Shown here: in pieces, positions 54,061 through 63,492 of the stretch
Numbering within the stretch: position 1 is the stretch's first letter
Layout of the letters: each line of letters opens with the position of its first letter
NCBI GenBank assembly: GCA_036644375.1
Contig: JAVXQD010000007.1
Coordinates: 1-64,000, forward strand
DNA: 64,000 nucleotides
From: CALWZE01 sp036644375
Lineage (GTDB): Bacteria; Bacillota; Clostridia; Oscillospirales; Ruminococcaceae
Reading direction: 5' to 3'
The notes under the pieces: generated by a model
Told to the model about the DNA's origin: nothing
Database searches by the model: none
The model's input: only the letters and a program-made list of their open reading frames with translations
Translations under genes and position numbers: made by a program

Positions 54061-54102
54061 AAACAAGAACGCGCAGCTTTTTTCGGCGTGCGTTCTTGTT
54101 TT
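54061..54102 (+). terminator. Rho-independent terminator after the DUF2142 gene
   Basis: AAACAAGAACGC and GCGTTCTTGTTTT form a stem around a 17-base internal loop, 58 bases past the stop codon, with a T run at its end. Confidence 0.7.
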
Positions 54103-54180
54103 GCATAATGTCTGCTGAACAATCAAAAAATGAAGATGTGGCATTTAAAGCAGTTAGCATTATATATTTAGATATAAAAA

Positions 54181-54210
54181 TTGAAAACAGCATGTGCCAT
54201 ATGGTATAAT
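54181..54210 (+). promoter_or_regulatory. Predicted promoter for ruvC-ruvA-ruvB
   Basis: TTGAAA at 54181-54186 and TATAAT at 54205-54210, spacer 18 bases, 31 bases before the ruvC ATG. Confidence 0.7.
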
Positions 54211-54240
54211 TCATTAGTTAAGGTGGTGAGTTGTGACTGT

Positions 54241-54747
54241 ATGAGAATTGTTGGGATTGACCCGGGCTATGCAATTGTTGGATATGGCGCAATTGACTTC
54301 AACGGGAATGCGTTTCGAACCGTGGAATACGGGGCGGTGACTACGAAGGCACACACGCCGTTTAATGACAGACTGGTATATATTGACAGGGAAATAACCG
54401 AGTTTCTTCTGCGGGTAAGACCTCAGGCACTCGCAATTGAAAAGCTGTTTTTCAACTCAAATCAAAAGACCGCTATTGATGTCGCACAGGCACGTGGAGT
54501 GACAGTTGTCGCGGCGGCAAAAATGGGTATACCGATTTTTGAGTATACTCCGCTGCAGGTTAAAATGTCGGTTGTCGGATACGGGCGGGCCGAAAAGTCG
54601 CAGGTTATGGAGATGACGCGTTTGATTCTCGGACTTGCAGCCGTACCCAGGCCGGACGATACAGCCGATGCGCTGGCAATAGCAATTTGCCATGCACATA
54701 CGGCAGCCTCTAATATGGGGCAAATATATATGGGGGCGCGAAAATAG
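54241..54747 (+). CDS. ruvC: Holliday junction resolvase RuvC
   Basis: Cuts four-way DNA junctions symmetrically. About 168 residues with catalytic acids Asp7 (GIDPG), Glu67 (AIEKLFF), Asp140 and Asp143 (RPDDTADALAIA). It is the first gene of a ruvC-ruvA-ruvB operon; ruvA starts one base after its stop codon. ATG 54241 has a GGTGGTGAG ribosome site about ten bases upstream. Confidence 0.96.
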   Translation: MRIVGIDPGYAIVGYGAIDFNGNAFRTVEYGAVTTKAHTPFNDRLVYIDREITEFLLRVRPQALAIEKLFFNSNQKTAIDVAQARGVTVVAAAKMGIPIFEYTPLQVKMSVVGYGRAEKSQVMEMTRLILGLAAVPRPDDTADALAIAICHAHTAASNMGQIYMGARK

Positions 54748-55341
54748 ATGATTCACCTTTTAACAGGCAGAATAATATCAAAAAATCCGACTGACATTGT
54801 TGTTTCCTGCGGCGGTGTGGGATTCTTTGTGATGATACCGACAAGTGTTTATGCGAATCTTCCGGATGAGGGAGAGACGGCTACAATATACACTTATCTC
54901 AATGTCAAAGAAGACAGCTTGGAGCTGTATGGATTTTCGGACGAGCGACAGCAGGCGACGTTTAAGATGCTGACCGGCGTATCCGGCGTGGGACCCAAGG
55001 CGGGACTTTCGATTTTGTCAATGTACGATTCAGACAGAATTGCAATCGCAATCGCATCGGGGGACTACAAGGTGTTTACCGCGTGCACGGGCATCGGACC
55101 CAAGATTGCACAGAGGCTTGTACTTGAACTCAAGGATAAGGTAAAGGGTCTCGGCTCACTTGATGCCTCAGCTGTTTCCAATGCAGACACAGGAACATCT
55201 GGTGTGAGCTCTCAGGCGATTGCGGCACTTGTGTCACTGGGATTCACAAGCAGCGAGGCTGCGGTTGCGGTAAGCAAGCTGTCGGCAACGCTCACAACAG
55301 AAGAGATGATAGGCGCGGCTCTGAAATCAATGGCAAAATAG
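54748..55341 (+). CDS. ruvA: Holliday junction branch-migration subunit RuvA
   Basis: Tetramer that holds the four-way junction for the RuvB motor. The 197 residues have an OB-fold N-terminal domain (MIHLLTGRIISKNPTDIVVS), the tandem helix-hairpin-helix motifs (LTGVSGVGPKAGLSILS, TACTGIGPKIAQRLVLEL) and a C-terminal three-helix domain (AIAALVSLGFTSSEAAVAVS) that contacts RuvB. The adjacent ruvC and ruvB complete the resolvasome. Confidence 0.97.
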   Translation: MIHLLTGRIISKNPTDIVVSCGGVGFFVMIPTSVYANLPDEGETATIYTYLNVKEDSLELYGFSDERQQATFKMLTGVSGVGPKAGLSILSMYDSDRIAIAIASGDYKVFTACTGIGPKIAQRLVLELKDKVKGLGSLDASAVSNADTGTSGVSSQAIAALVSLGFTSSEAAVAVSKLSATLTTEEMIGAALKSMAK

Positions 55342-55382
55342 AATCAGAAGTTTGAATATTATCCTCAAAATGGAGATAACGA

Positions 55383-56477
55383 ATGTTTGATCAGAAAAAC
55401 GAATTTGATGACAATCAGGGCTTTGATCCTCGATTGATAGAGCCTATTGCGCTTGAGGAGGACGCCGAGAGTGAAAATTCACTCCGACCTAAAACCCTTG
55501 ACGAATATATCGGTCAGCAGCAGATAAAGGAAAATCTTTCGATTTATATGCAGGCCGCAAAGGGACGCGGAGAGTCGCTTGACCACCTTTTGCTTTACGG
55601 ACCTCCGGGACTCGGAAAAACGACTCTCGCGGGCATCGTCGCGCGCGAAATGGGTGTTAATATCCGAGTGACGAGCGGACCTGCAATCGAAAAACCGGGA
55701 GACCTTGCGGCGCTGCTGACGAACCTGTCTGCGGGTGACATATTATTTATTGATGAAATTCACCGCATGTCCCGAAGCGTTGAGGAGGTGCTGTATCCCG
55801 CGCTTGAGGATTATGCGCTCGATATTATTATCGGCAAGGGCCCATCTGCACGTTCATTCAGAATTAATCTGCCTAAATTCACACTGATTGGAGCAACTAC
55901 CAGAGCGGGTCAGATGACATCTCCGCTTCGCGACAGATTCGGCGTGGTATTGAAGCTGGAACTATACAATGAGGATGAAATTGCGCAAATTGTGACACGG
56001 AGCGCATTGATACTGGGTGTTGACTGTGACGAGACAGGTGCATGCGAGATTGCGAAGCGCTCACGGGGAACACCGCGTATAGCAAATCGACTTTTGAAGC
56101 GGGTGAGAGATTTTGCAGAGGTTCTTTCAGATGGCAAAATCACAAAGCAAACATCTGCCGATGCGCTTTCTCGTATGGATATTGATGAATTGGGACTTGA
56201 TAATATTGACCGCAGGCTGATGCAGGCCATTATTAAAAATTACGGCGGCGGACCGGTGGGACTTGACACTTTGGCGGCTATGCTCGGCGAGGAGGCAATA
56301 ACCCTTGAGGACGTTTGCGAACCATATTTGATGCAGATTGGCTTTTTGAGCCGTACGCCGCGCGGGAGATGTGTAACAGCGGCTGCATATAATCACCTTG
56401 GACTTGCGCTTCCCGAGATAACCAACAGCGGGAATAATTTAACACAGCAATCATTATTTAAAGGAGAAAACGATTAA
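55383..56477 (+). CDS. ruvB: Holliday junction helicase RuvB
   Basis: AAA+ ATPase that drives branch migration. The 364 residues contain SLRPKTLDEYIGQQQIKENL, Walker A GPPGLGKT (73-80), Walker B ILFIDEIHRMSRSVEE, arginine-finger and sensor regions (TLIGATTRAGQMTSPLRDRF) and the C-terminal winged-helix DNA-binding part (YLMQIGFLSRTPRGR). Its stop codon overlaps the glmM start by one base, so glmM is probably in the same transcript. Confidence 0.97.
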   Translation: MFDQKNEFDDNQGFDPRLIEPIALEEDAESENSLRPKTLDEYIGQQQIKENLSIYMQAAKGRGESLDHLLLYGPPGLGKTTLAGIVAREMGVNIRVTSGPAIEKPGDLAALLTNLSAGDILFIDEIHRMSRSVEEVLYPALEDYALDIIIGKGPSARSFRINLPKFTLIGATTRAGQMTSPLRDRFGVVLKLELYNEDEIAQIVTRSALILGVDCDETGACEIAKRSRGTPRIANRLLKRVRDFAEVLSDGKITKQTSADALSRMDIDELGLDNIDRRLMQAIIKNYGGGPVGLDTLAAMLGEEAITLEDVCEPYLMQIGFLSRTPRGRCVTAAAYNHLGLALPEITNSGNNLTQQSLFKGEND

Positions 56478-57826
56478 TGGGAAGACTTTTTGGAACTGAC
56501 GGTGTAAGAGGAATCGCTAACGCTGATTTAAGCTGTGAGCTTGCCATGGATATCGGACGCGCAGCTGCTTATGTGCTTACGAGACACACAGAGCATCGTG
56601 CAAAGATTATAATCGGATGTGACACTCGAATCTCGGGGGATATGCTCACAAACGCAATGGCGGCAGGCATCTGTTCAGTGGGTGCGGATGCGGTTTTACT
56701 CGGAGTGATGCCGACACCGAGCATTGCACTTTTGGTGAAACAATACGGTGCGGATGCCGGCGTGGTAATCTCGGCATCGCATAATCCGGTCGAGTTTAAC
56801 GGGATTAAAATTTTCAACTCTCAGGGGTACAAGCTCGCCGATGAAATCGAAAATGAAATTGAGAGCTATATACTTGAACGCAAGCATGAGCTGGTACTTA
56901 AAACAGGAGGGGATATCGGGGCCGTAAGCCATCGCACTGACTGTGTTGACGACTATGTGGAGCATATTGTAAATAGTGTGGACGGTGACCTTTCCGGATT
57001 GCGTGTTGTGTTCGACTGCGCTCACGGCGCATCCTACGAGTGCGCGAAAAAGATATTTCAAAAGCTGAATGTGGATGGAATTTTCATAGGAGACTCACCT
57101 GACGGGCGCAATATTAATGCAGGTGTCGGTTCCACACATCTCGACAATCTTCAAAAATCGGTAAGAACCTTTGGCGCGGACATAGGTGTTGCCTTTGACG
57201 GGGACGCAGACCGCTGTCTGGCAGTGGATGAGCTTGGAAACGAGATTGACGGCGACATGATAATTGCGATTTTTGCAAAATATCTGCGCAATAAGGGCAG
57301 GCTGGCTCATGATACCTGTGTGGTCACGGTAATGACCAATCTCGGGTTTATGGATTACTGCAAAAAGAACGGCATAAAAGCAGTGCGAACCGCAGTGGGT
57401 GACCGTTATGTGCTTGAAGAGATGCTGCGAAAGGGATATGTACTCGGAGGAGAGCAGAGCGGTCACGTTATACTGACCGATTATTGCACCACAGGAGACG
57501 GGGAGATGACGGCGGCATTAATGCTTCAGATATTGAAGCAGAGTGGAAAAAAAGCGAGCGAGCTTGCAAATGAAATTCAAAAATATCCTCAGATTCTCGT
57601 GAATGTAAGGACCACCAACAAGGGTAAAAGCAAATTCAAAGAGGACGATGAGCTTCAGGGATACATTGAAGCAGCGCAGCAGGAGTTGTTTGATACTGGC
57701 AGGGTTTTGGTTCGGATATCGGGAACAGAGCCGCTTATACGCATCATGGTCGAGGGTCGAGACGAAAGCAAAATATCAGAAATAGCAAGAGATATTGAGA
57801 TAAAAGTAAACGAGAGGATAAACTGA
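56477..57826 (+). CDS. glmM: Phosphoglucosamine mutase
   Basis: Converts glucosamine-6-phosphate to glucosamine-1-phosphate, the step toward UDP-GlcNAc for peptidoglycan. The 449 residues begin MGRLFGTDGVRGIANADL and have the phosphoserine loop VISASHNPVEFNGIK (Ser101), the metal loop AFDGDADRCLAVD and the C-terminal RISGTEPLIRIMVEGRD. Length is standard. Its neighbours ruvB and a methyltransferase are not wall genes. Confidence 0.96.
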   Translation: MGRLFGTDGVRGIANADLSCELAMDIGRAAAYVLTRHTEHRAKIIIGCDTRISGDMLTNAMAAGICSVGADAVLLGVMPTPSIALLVKQYGADAGVVISASHNPVEFNGIKIFNSQGYKLADEIENEIESYILERKHELVLKTGGDIGAVSHRTDCVDDYVEHIVNSVDGDLSGLRVVFDCAHGASYECAKKIFQKLNVDGIFIGDSPDGRNINAGVGSTHLDNLQKSVRTFGADIGVAFDGDADRCLAVDELGNEIDGDMIIAIFAKYLRNKGRLAHDTCVVTVMTNLGFMDYCKKNGIKAVRTAVGDRYVLEEMLRKGYVLGGEQSGHVILTDYCTTGDGEMTAALMLQILKQSGKKASELANEIQKYPQILVNVRTTNKGKSKFKEDDELQGYIEAAQQELFDTGRVLVRISGTEPLIRIMVEGRDESKISEIARDIEIKVNERIN

Positions 57827-57828
57827 GC

Positions 57829-58695
57829 ATGAGAATTGCCGAGGGTTGGAGTGACTATGAGCTGATTGACTGTACCGATAAGCACCGCCTCGAGAGGTGG
57901 GGTGACATAGTTCTTGTTCGACCCGACCCTCAGGTCATTTGGCACACGCCGCAGCAAAATCCGATGTGGCGCAGAGCAGATGCAGTTTATCATCGTGCAG
58001 AAACAGGTGGCGGACAGTGGGAATACAGGCGCAAACTTCCGAATGAGTGGCAGATTTCATGGAACGGCAGTATGAGACTGTATGTAACTCCGACAAGCTT
58101 TAAGCACACGGGCGTGTTTCCTGAGCAGGCGGCAAACTGGTCAATTTATCAAAAGCTTATAAAACAGGCGGACAGACCCGTGAGCGTCCTCAATTTGTTT
58201 GGATATACAGGAGCGGCAACAGTCGCTTGCCTGCAGGCGGGTGCAAGCGTGTGCCATGTGGACGCAAGCAAGGGAATGGTCGCGTGTGCCAAACGAAATG
58301 TTGAGCTGAATAATGTTTCGGGCGACAGGGTGCGTTATATAGTGGATGACTGCGCGAAATTTGTCGCACGAGAAGCGCGGCGCGGTAATTTTTATGACGG
58401 CATTATCATGGATCCTCCAAGCTACGGCAGAGGTCCATCCGGAGAGATGTGGAAGCTTGAGGACAGCATATTTGAGTTGGTGTCTCAGTGCAGGCAGGTT
58501 TTGAGCAAGACACCTTTGTTCTTTGCGCTAAACTCTTACACGGCGGGTCTTGCGCCATCGGTTATGCAGTATATTGTTGCAAGTGTTTTAAAAGATTACA
58601 GCGGTGAAATAACAAGTGATGAGCTTGGACTCCGTGTTTCCGAAAACGGATTTTCACTGCCATGTGGAAGTACGACGATGTTCACAGGCAAGTAA
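57829..58695 (+). CDS. Class I SAM-dependent methyltransferase (RlmI/RlmK-like)
   Basis: A 288-residue Rossmann-fold methyltransferase of the COG1092 type, members of which methylate 23S rRNA cytosines or guanines. The SAM site is LNLFGYTGAATVACLQAGA, followed by VDASKGMVACAKRN and the catalytic-side loop IIMDPPSYGRGPSGEMWKLE. A PUA domain, usual in RlmI, is lacking, so the true substrate is open. The gene follows glmM with a 2-base gap. Confidence 0.8.
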   Translation: MRIAEGWSDYELIDCTDKHRLERWGDIVLVRPDPQVIWHTPQQNPMWRRADAVYHRAETGGGQWEYRRKLPNEWQISWNGSMRLYVTPTSFKHTGVFPEQAANWSIYQKLIKQADRPVSVLNLFGYTGAATVACLQAGASVCHVDASKGMVACAKRNVELNNVSGDRVRYIVDDCAKFVAREARRGNFYDGIIMDPPSYGRGPSGEMWKLEDSIFELVSQCRQVLSKTPLFFALNSYTAGLAPSVMQYIVASVLKDYSGEITSDELGLRVSENGFSLPCGSTTMFTGK

Positions 58696-58998
58696 TAATT
58701 ATGATGTAAAATAGCGATATTGTGCTGACCCTTGCTGCGGCTATCTTTTATTCAAAGAGTAAAGATGATAGGATATGCTTTAGTCGGCTGCAAAATTGTG
58801 TTAAATCGGCTGAGGGCAAAGCCTTGACAAGCTCATGGCAATGCTTGATAAAAAAGCTTTTTTATTGAAAAATAATGTCCGCTCAAAAAAAGGATGCAGA
58901 GCAGTCGGAAAATCAAAAAAGTACATTGGATAATGATGCACCATCGAATGATTTTTTCGCTAAACGCATCTACAGAAGATATGAGGTAAAAACCAAAA
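58696..58998. other. Gap before the ECF module
   Basis: About 300 bases without a supported gene. TTGACA at 58824-58829 with a weak GATAAA at 58847 could be a promoter. I see no riboswitch or known leader here. A 46-codon open frame (58875-59015) overlaps the ecfA1 start but has no ribosome site. Confidence 0.4.
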
Positions 58999-59880
58999 GT
59001 GCAGAATTCAGTTGATACCAAAACAGTTGAAACAGATGAAAACATAATTGAATTTCACAATGTTACCTTTCGCTATTCAAGCGAATCGGAAAATGTTCTT
59101 GATTCAATTAATCTCAATATAAAGCGCGGTGATTTCATTGCGGTGTTGGGCGCGAACGGAAGCGGAAAATCAACTCTTGCAAAGCATATGAATGCTATTC
59201 TTCTTCCTACAAACGGGAGCGTTATTGCCAATGGCTATGATACCGCCGACGAGGAGAATATCCTGAAAATTCGCAAGCGGGTAGGAATGGTGTTTCAAAA
59301 TCCCGATAACCAGATAGTTGCGACAGTTGTTGAAGAGGACGTTGCGTTTGCGCTTGAAAATCTCGGACTTGCACCTGAAAAAATTCGGGCGCGGGTTGAT
59401 GAGGCGCTTGAGATAGTGGGTATGACAAAGCACGCGACCGATGCACCGCATAAGCTGTCCGGCGGACAGAAGCAGCGGGTTGCAATTGCGGGTGTGCTTG
59501 CAATGCGGCCGAAATGCATAATTTTAGACGAGCCTACCGCAATGCTTGATCCGTTTGGAAGAAATCGTGTTATCGACACTGTCCTGAAACTTAATAGGGA
59601 ACAGGGAATAACCGTTGTGCTTATAACCCATTTTATGGAAGAAGCGGCGCTCGCAAACCGTATTGTCATTATGGATAAGGGCAGAATTGCCATGGATGAC
59701 ACCCCACAGAGAGTCTTTTCCGACATAAAAAGAGTGCGTGCGCTTGAGCTTGATGTTCCGCCGACAACCGAATTCTGTGTGGCACTGAATGAAAGCGGCG
59801 TTAAAATCAGCAGGGATATAGTATCGCCCGCAGAGTGTATCGAGCGCCTTGCAATGCTGTTGGAGGGTGTAAAAAAATGA
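58999..59880 (+). CDS. ecfA1: Energy-coupling factor transporter ATPase EcfA1
   Basis: ATPase of the shared energy-coupling module for vitamin or metal S-components. The 293 residues have Walker A GANGSGKST (51-59), the Q-loop QNPDNQ, signature LSGGQKQR (153-160) and Walker B CIILDEPT (173-180). The start is GTG at 58999 with GAGGT about eleven bases upstream. No substrate-binding S-component is encoded close by, so it likely serves scattered S genes, as in group II ECF systems. Confidence 0.94.
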   Translation: MQNSVDTKTVETDENIIEFHNVTFRYSSESENVLDSINLNIKRGDFIAVLGANGSGKSTLAKHMNAILLPTNGSVIANGYDTADEENILKIRKRVGMVFQNPDNQIVATVVEEDVAFALENLGLAPEKIRARVDEALEIVGMTKHATDAPHKLSGGQKQRVAIAGVLAMRPKCIILDEPTAMLDPFGRNRVIDTVLKLNREQGITVVLITHFMEEAALANRIVIMDKGRIAMDDTPQRVFSDIKRVRALELDVPPTTEFCVALNESGVKISRDIVSPAECIERLAMLLEGVKK

Positions 59881-60746
59881 GTGTTATCGAGACCAAAGGT
59901 CTTACTTATAAATACCAGGCGGGAATGCCGGACGAAAAAACCGCCGTCAGCAACATGAGCGTATCATTTGAAAAGGGCGATTTTGTCGGTGTAATCGGGC
60001 ATACCGGTTCGGGAAAATCAACCTTTATTCAGCATCTCAACGGACTTCTGCGTCCGACAGAGGGAAAGGTTTTGCTTGACGGAGAGGATATCTGGGACCA
60101 CAAGGAAAAGCTGCGGGAATACCGCTTTAAAGTAGGGCTTGTTTTTCAATATCCGGAATATCAGCTTTTCGAGGAGACTGTATACAAGGATGTCTCGTTC
60201 GGGCCCAAAAATATGGGACTCAGCGATGCCGAGGTAGATAAGCGTGTGCGTATGGCGTGCGATTTTGTGGGAATTCCCGATGATAAGCTCAATATTTCTC
60301 CGTTTGAGCTGTCCGGCGGACAAAAGCGGCGCGTTGCAATTGCAGGAGTTATTGCGATGAATCCCGAAGTGCTGATTCTCGATGAGCCGACAGCCGGTCT
60401 TGACCCGGCCGGCTGTGATGAGATTTTGGGTGAGATAAAGAGATATCATGAAGATATGGGAAACACAGTGATTTTGGTATCACATTCTATGGACGATATA
60501 GCAAAATACTGCAATAAGGTTCTTGTGATGAATGAGGGTTCTCTGTTTGCATATGACGAAACAGCTGCGGTGTATTCGCGTTCGGATGAGCTTGAAAAAA
60601 TGGGTCTTGCGATACCGACGGTCACCGGCATAATGTTAGCCCTAAAACGGCGTGGATTTGATGTCGATGCAGGGGTTTACAACGTTCAAGACGCTGTCAA
60701 GGCATTTAAATGTGCCCTAAGGACGGGGGACAAAAAGAATGCTTAA
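59877..60746 (+). CDS. ecfA2: Energy-coupling factor transporter ATPase EcfA2
   Basis: Partner ATPase of about 289 residues with GHTGSGKST (41-49), a FQYPEYQLFEE Q-loop, LSGGQKRR signature and ILDEPTAGLDP. The ATG at 59877 overlaps the ecfA1 stop (ATGA). A longer upstream start overlaps ecfA1 and is not needed. EcfA1 and EcfA2 form the heterodimer that drives the shared EcfT. Confidence 0.94.
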   Translation: MSVIETKGLTYKYQAGMPDEKTAVSNMSVSFEKGDFVGVIGHTGSGKSTFIQHLNGLLRPTEGKVLLDGEDIWDHKEKLREYRFKVGLVFQYPEYQLFEETVYKDVSFGPKNMGLSDAEVDKRVRMACDFVGIPDDKLNISPFELSGGQKRRVAIAGVIAMNPEVLILDEPTAGLDPAGCDEILGEIKRYHEDMGNTVILVSHSMDDIAKYCNKVLVMNEGSLFAYDETAAVYSRSDELEKMGLAIPTVTGIMLALKRRGFDVDAGVYNVQDAVKAFKCALRTGDKKNA

Positions 60747-61554
60747 GGATATAACGTTCGGACAGTATATTTTCGGGAAATCCGTGATTCACCGCCTTGA
60801 CCCGAGACTTAAAATCATGTGTACAATTCTGTTTATTTTCATGCTGTTTGCATCAACAAATCCAATCGGAATCTGCGCGACAATTCTGTTTTCAATTATT
60901 CTTTTTGCAGTGGCAAAAATACCTCTCAAGCTTGTGCGTAAAAGTCTGAAACCAATTATTCCGATAGTTCTCTTCACCTCTGTGCTAAACATGTTCTTTA
61001 TGTCGGGTGACCCGCTTTTCACAATCTGGAAACTCACGATTACAAAGCAGGGTGTATATTTTGCGATAATACTTTCGCTTAGAATTGTATGCCTTATCGC
61101 CGGTTCATCGCTGCTGACATACACAACCTCTCCGATAGAGCTGACCGATGGTATCGAAAGCCTGCTGTCTCCGCTGAAGCGGTTTAAAATGCCGGTGCAT
61201 GAGCTTGCGATGATGATGACAATCGCACTTCGGTTTATACCGACACTGATTGAGGAGACGGATAAGATAATGTCCGCACAAAAATCACGCGGTGCAAATC
61301 TCGACACAGGAAATTTCATCACCCGAGTCAAAGCACTTGTGCCGGTGCTTGTTCCGCTGTTTATTTCCTCATTCAGGCGGGCTGATGAGCTTGCGCTTGC
61401 AATGGAATGCCGCTGTTACCATGGCGGAGAGGGCAGAACTCGGCTAAAAAGGCTTATCTTTAAGCCGGTTGATTTGTGGGCGGCAATTGTATTTCTGATT
61501 GTATTTGCATTTGTTGTTTCAATCAACTTTATTATTCCGTTGGCGGTGATTTAA
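60739..61554 (+). CDS. ecfT: Energy-coupling factor transporter transmembrane protein EcfT
   Basis: The scaffold membrane subunit linking EcfA1/A2 to S-components. The 271 residues have about five hydrophobic segments and the two coupling helices with small-residue motifs: AQKSRGANLD and ALAMECRCYHGGEGR, the ARG/AxG-type contacts to the ATPases. The N-terminus SVIHRLDPRLKI is family-typical. It overlaps ecfA2 by 8 bases and is followed by truA. Confidence 0.94.
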   Translation: MLKDITFGQYIFGKSVIHRLDPRLKIMCTILFIFMLFASTNPIGICATILFSIILFAVAKIPLKLVRKSLKPIIPIVLFTSVLNMFFMSGDPLFTIWKLTITKQGVYFAIILSLRIVCLIAGSSLLTYTTSPIELTDGIESLLSPLKRFKMPVHELAMMMTIALRFIPTLIEETDKIMSAQKSRGANLDTGNFITRVKALVPVLVPLFISSFRRADELALAMECRCYHGGEGRTRLKRLIFKPVDLWAAIVFLIVFAFVVSINFIIPLAVI

Positions 61555-61569
61555 ATCAGCAATTATCTT

Positions 61570-62301
61570 GTGACAATAAGCTTTGTCGGAACCAACTATC
61601 ATGGCTCGCAGATTCAGCAAAATGCCGTTACGGTGCAGTCTGAGTTTCAGATAGCTCTGAAAAAAACTATAGGCTCCTTGCCTGATATTAAGTGCTGTTC
61701 GCGCACGGATTCCGGAGTTCACGCAAACAGATACTGTATCAGTTTCAGCACAGAATGCAAAATACCTGTGGAGAAGCTTCCGATTGCGCTTAATACAGAG
61801 CTTCCCCCCGATATTCGCGCATTGAGTGTGAGACATGTCCCGGATGATTTTCACGCGAGGTATGATTGCGTGAAAAAACGTTATGTATACAAAGTGTGGA
61901 ATTCAAAAATCATGGATCCGTTCATGTATGGCCGTGCTTTGCAATTCATAAGACACATTGACGAGCATAAGCTTAATGAGACCGCTCAGATTTTTGTCGG
62001 TACACATGACTTTGAGGCGATGTGCAGCTCAAAGTGTGACGCTGAATCTACCGTGCGCACAGTGTATGACTTCTCGGTGACTCGTGAAAATGAGCTTGTG
62101 TTATTCTCGGTAAGCGCAGACGGCTTTTTATACAATATGGTTCGTATAATGGTCGGCACGCTTTTGAGCTGTGTACGTGAAAAGCTCAGCGCAGAGGATA
62201 TAAAGAACGTATTAAATACAAAAAAACGAATTAATCTCTGCATGACCGCACCATCTGAGGGGCTGTATCTCGACGATGTGATATATAATTTTACGGAGTA
62301 A
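61570..62301 (+). CDS. truA: tRNA pseudouridine synthase A
   Basis: Makes pseudouridine at positions 38-40 of tRNA anticodon arms. About 243 residues with the catalytic Asp in RTDSGVHA and a YKVWN-type segment, then MVRIMVGTLL near the end. The first usual start is GTG at 61570, but no ribosome site lies near it. The codons between the ecfT stop and this GTG (ISNYL) resemble family N-termini, and GGCGGTGA lies at 61541-61548, so a rare ATC start at 61555 is possible. The ecfT-truA order is conserved in Firmicutes. Confidence 0.9.
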   Translation: MTISFVGTNYHGSQIQQNAVTVQSEFQIALKKTIGSLPDIKCCSRTDSGVHANRYCISFSTECKIPVEKLPIALNTELPPDIRALSVRHVPDDFHARYDCVKKRYVYKVWNSKIMDPFMYGRALQFIRHIDEHKLNETAQIFVGTHDFEAMCSSKCDAESTVRTVYDFSVTRENELVLFSVSADGFLYNMVRIMVGTLLSCVREKLSAEDIKNVLNTKKRINLCMTAPSEGLYLDDVIYNFTE

Positions 62302-62304
62302 AAG

Positions 62305-63492
62305 ATGCAAGACGAAATTACTGATGCACGGCGTAAAAAAAGAAGGAAATATAAGCTTAAACGATTGCTCAGGTTTACGTTTGCCTTGGCTCTGGTTCTG
62401 ATAGCTGTGATATTGGTAAATACAGTTACGGTTACAACGTTCAATGATATAAAGGACGGTTTAACAACATTTTTCACCTTTTCGGGCGGATATCCCGCAG
62501 AGCTTGGCAAAAGCTCACCGACTCAGGTAGCGCAGATGAGCCGAGCATATGCGGTTGTAACAGAGAATGAATTTATAATTAAGTCGCAGAGCGGAAAAAA
62601 TCTTTTTTACGAAAACCACGGCTTTGTTTCTCCGTATATTGCAGCATCAGGTAATCGCGCTGTACTCTATAATCGAGCGAGTAAGGATGTGCGCGTGTAC
62701 AATCGCACAGGTCCGGTTGCGGAGTTGAAAACAGATTTTTCCATAGTTGACCTTGATATTTCATCAAACGGGGTGCTGGGTGTTCTCACTCAGAGCGACC
62801 GATATATGTCTGAGCTTGCAATATATCAGAATGGCAAGTACGAAAAGGTAATGACGTGGAAAGGTGCGGCAGGCTTTCCGATAAGTACATCTATGAGTGA
62901 TAATGGCTCAAGTGCAGCGGTTGCATCCGTAATTGCGCGCAACGGTAAAATTTACACGACCATCACCTCAATTGATGTCGCACGGCAGTCCCAAAGGTAT
63001 GAAACTGAAATTTCAGGGTTGTGTGTAAAACTGATATGCGAAAATGATGGGTCGGTTACAATGATAACGGACGAGAGCGCTGTGCGTGTAGTCACAGACG
63101 GAACGGTAAAAAACACATATACTTTCGGAGATGTACCGCTGTTGTTTTTTGCAAAGGATAAAGGAAATAAAATCGCACTGGGGTTTGGAGACAACAGCCG
63201 TCCCGCGATAAACAGCGTCTTGATTTTAAACAGCAATCTTGAGGTAACTGTAACTATTGAGAATTGTGGTATAATTAAAGATATATACCTGTCTTCCAAC
63301 AGGCTGTATATACTCGGAAACAAATTTGTAACAGCATATTCGATGGCGGGAGAAGCTGTAAAAACATATGACGCCGACCCGAGAGCGCTTAATCTGGTGG
63401 AATTTTCGAGCATAATGGAAATATTACCCGACCGTGTTCAAAAACTCGACGAGCATAAATCGGAGGAAAACAATGACGTGGCTGATACTTGA
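62305..63492 (+). CDS. DUF5711 family membrane-anchored protein
   Basis: A 395-residue protein of the DUF5711 family, function unknown. A basic N-terminus (RRKKRRKYKLKRLLR) leads to one membrane helix at about 26-45; the rest is extracytoplasmic and built of repeated beta-strand units (AVLYNRASKDVRVYNRTG, GVLGVLTQSDRYMSELAIYQ, ALGFGDNSRPAINSVLILNS), which suggests a beta-propeller. The C-terminal tail is acidic. It starts 3 bases after truA and overlaps the CvpA-family gene by 20 bases, so the two are probably co-expressed. Confidence 0.75.
   Translation: MQDEITDARRKKRRKYKLKRLLRFTFALALVLIAVILVNTVTVTTFNDIKDGLTTFFTFSGGYPAELGKSSPTQVAQMSRAYAVVTENEFIIKSQSGKNLFYENHGFVSPYIAASGNRAVLYNRASKDVRVYNRTGPVAELKTDFSIVDLDISSNGVLGVLTQSDRYMSELAIYQNGKYEKVMTWKGAAGFPISTSMSDNGSSAAVASVIARNGKIYTTITSIDVARQSQRYETEISGLCVKLICENDGSVTMITDESAVRVVTDGTVKNTYTFGDVPLLFFAKDKGNKIALGFGDNSRPAINSVLILNSNLEVTVTIENCGIIKDIYLSSNRLYILGNKFVTAYSMAGEAVKTYDADPRALNLVEFSSIMEILPDRVQKLDEHKSEENNDVADT

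Noticed and set aside
58875..59015. 46-codon open frame overlapping the ecfA1 start
   Set aside because: The sequence looks faintly protein-like but has no ribosome site and overlaps a well supported gene.
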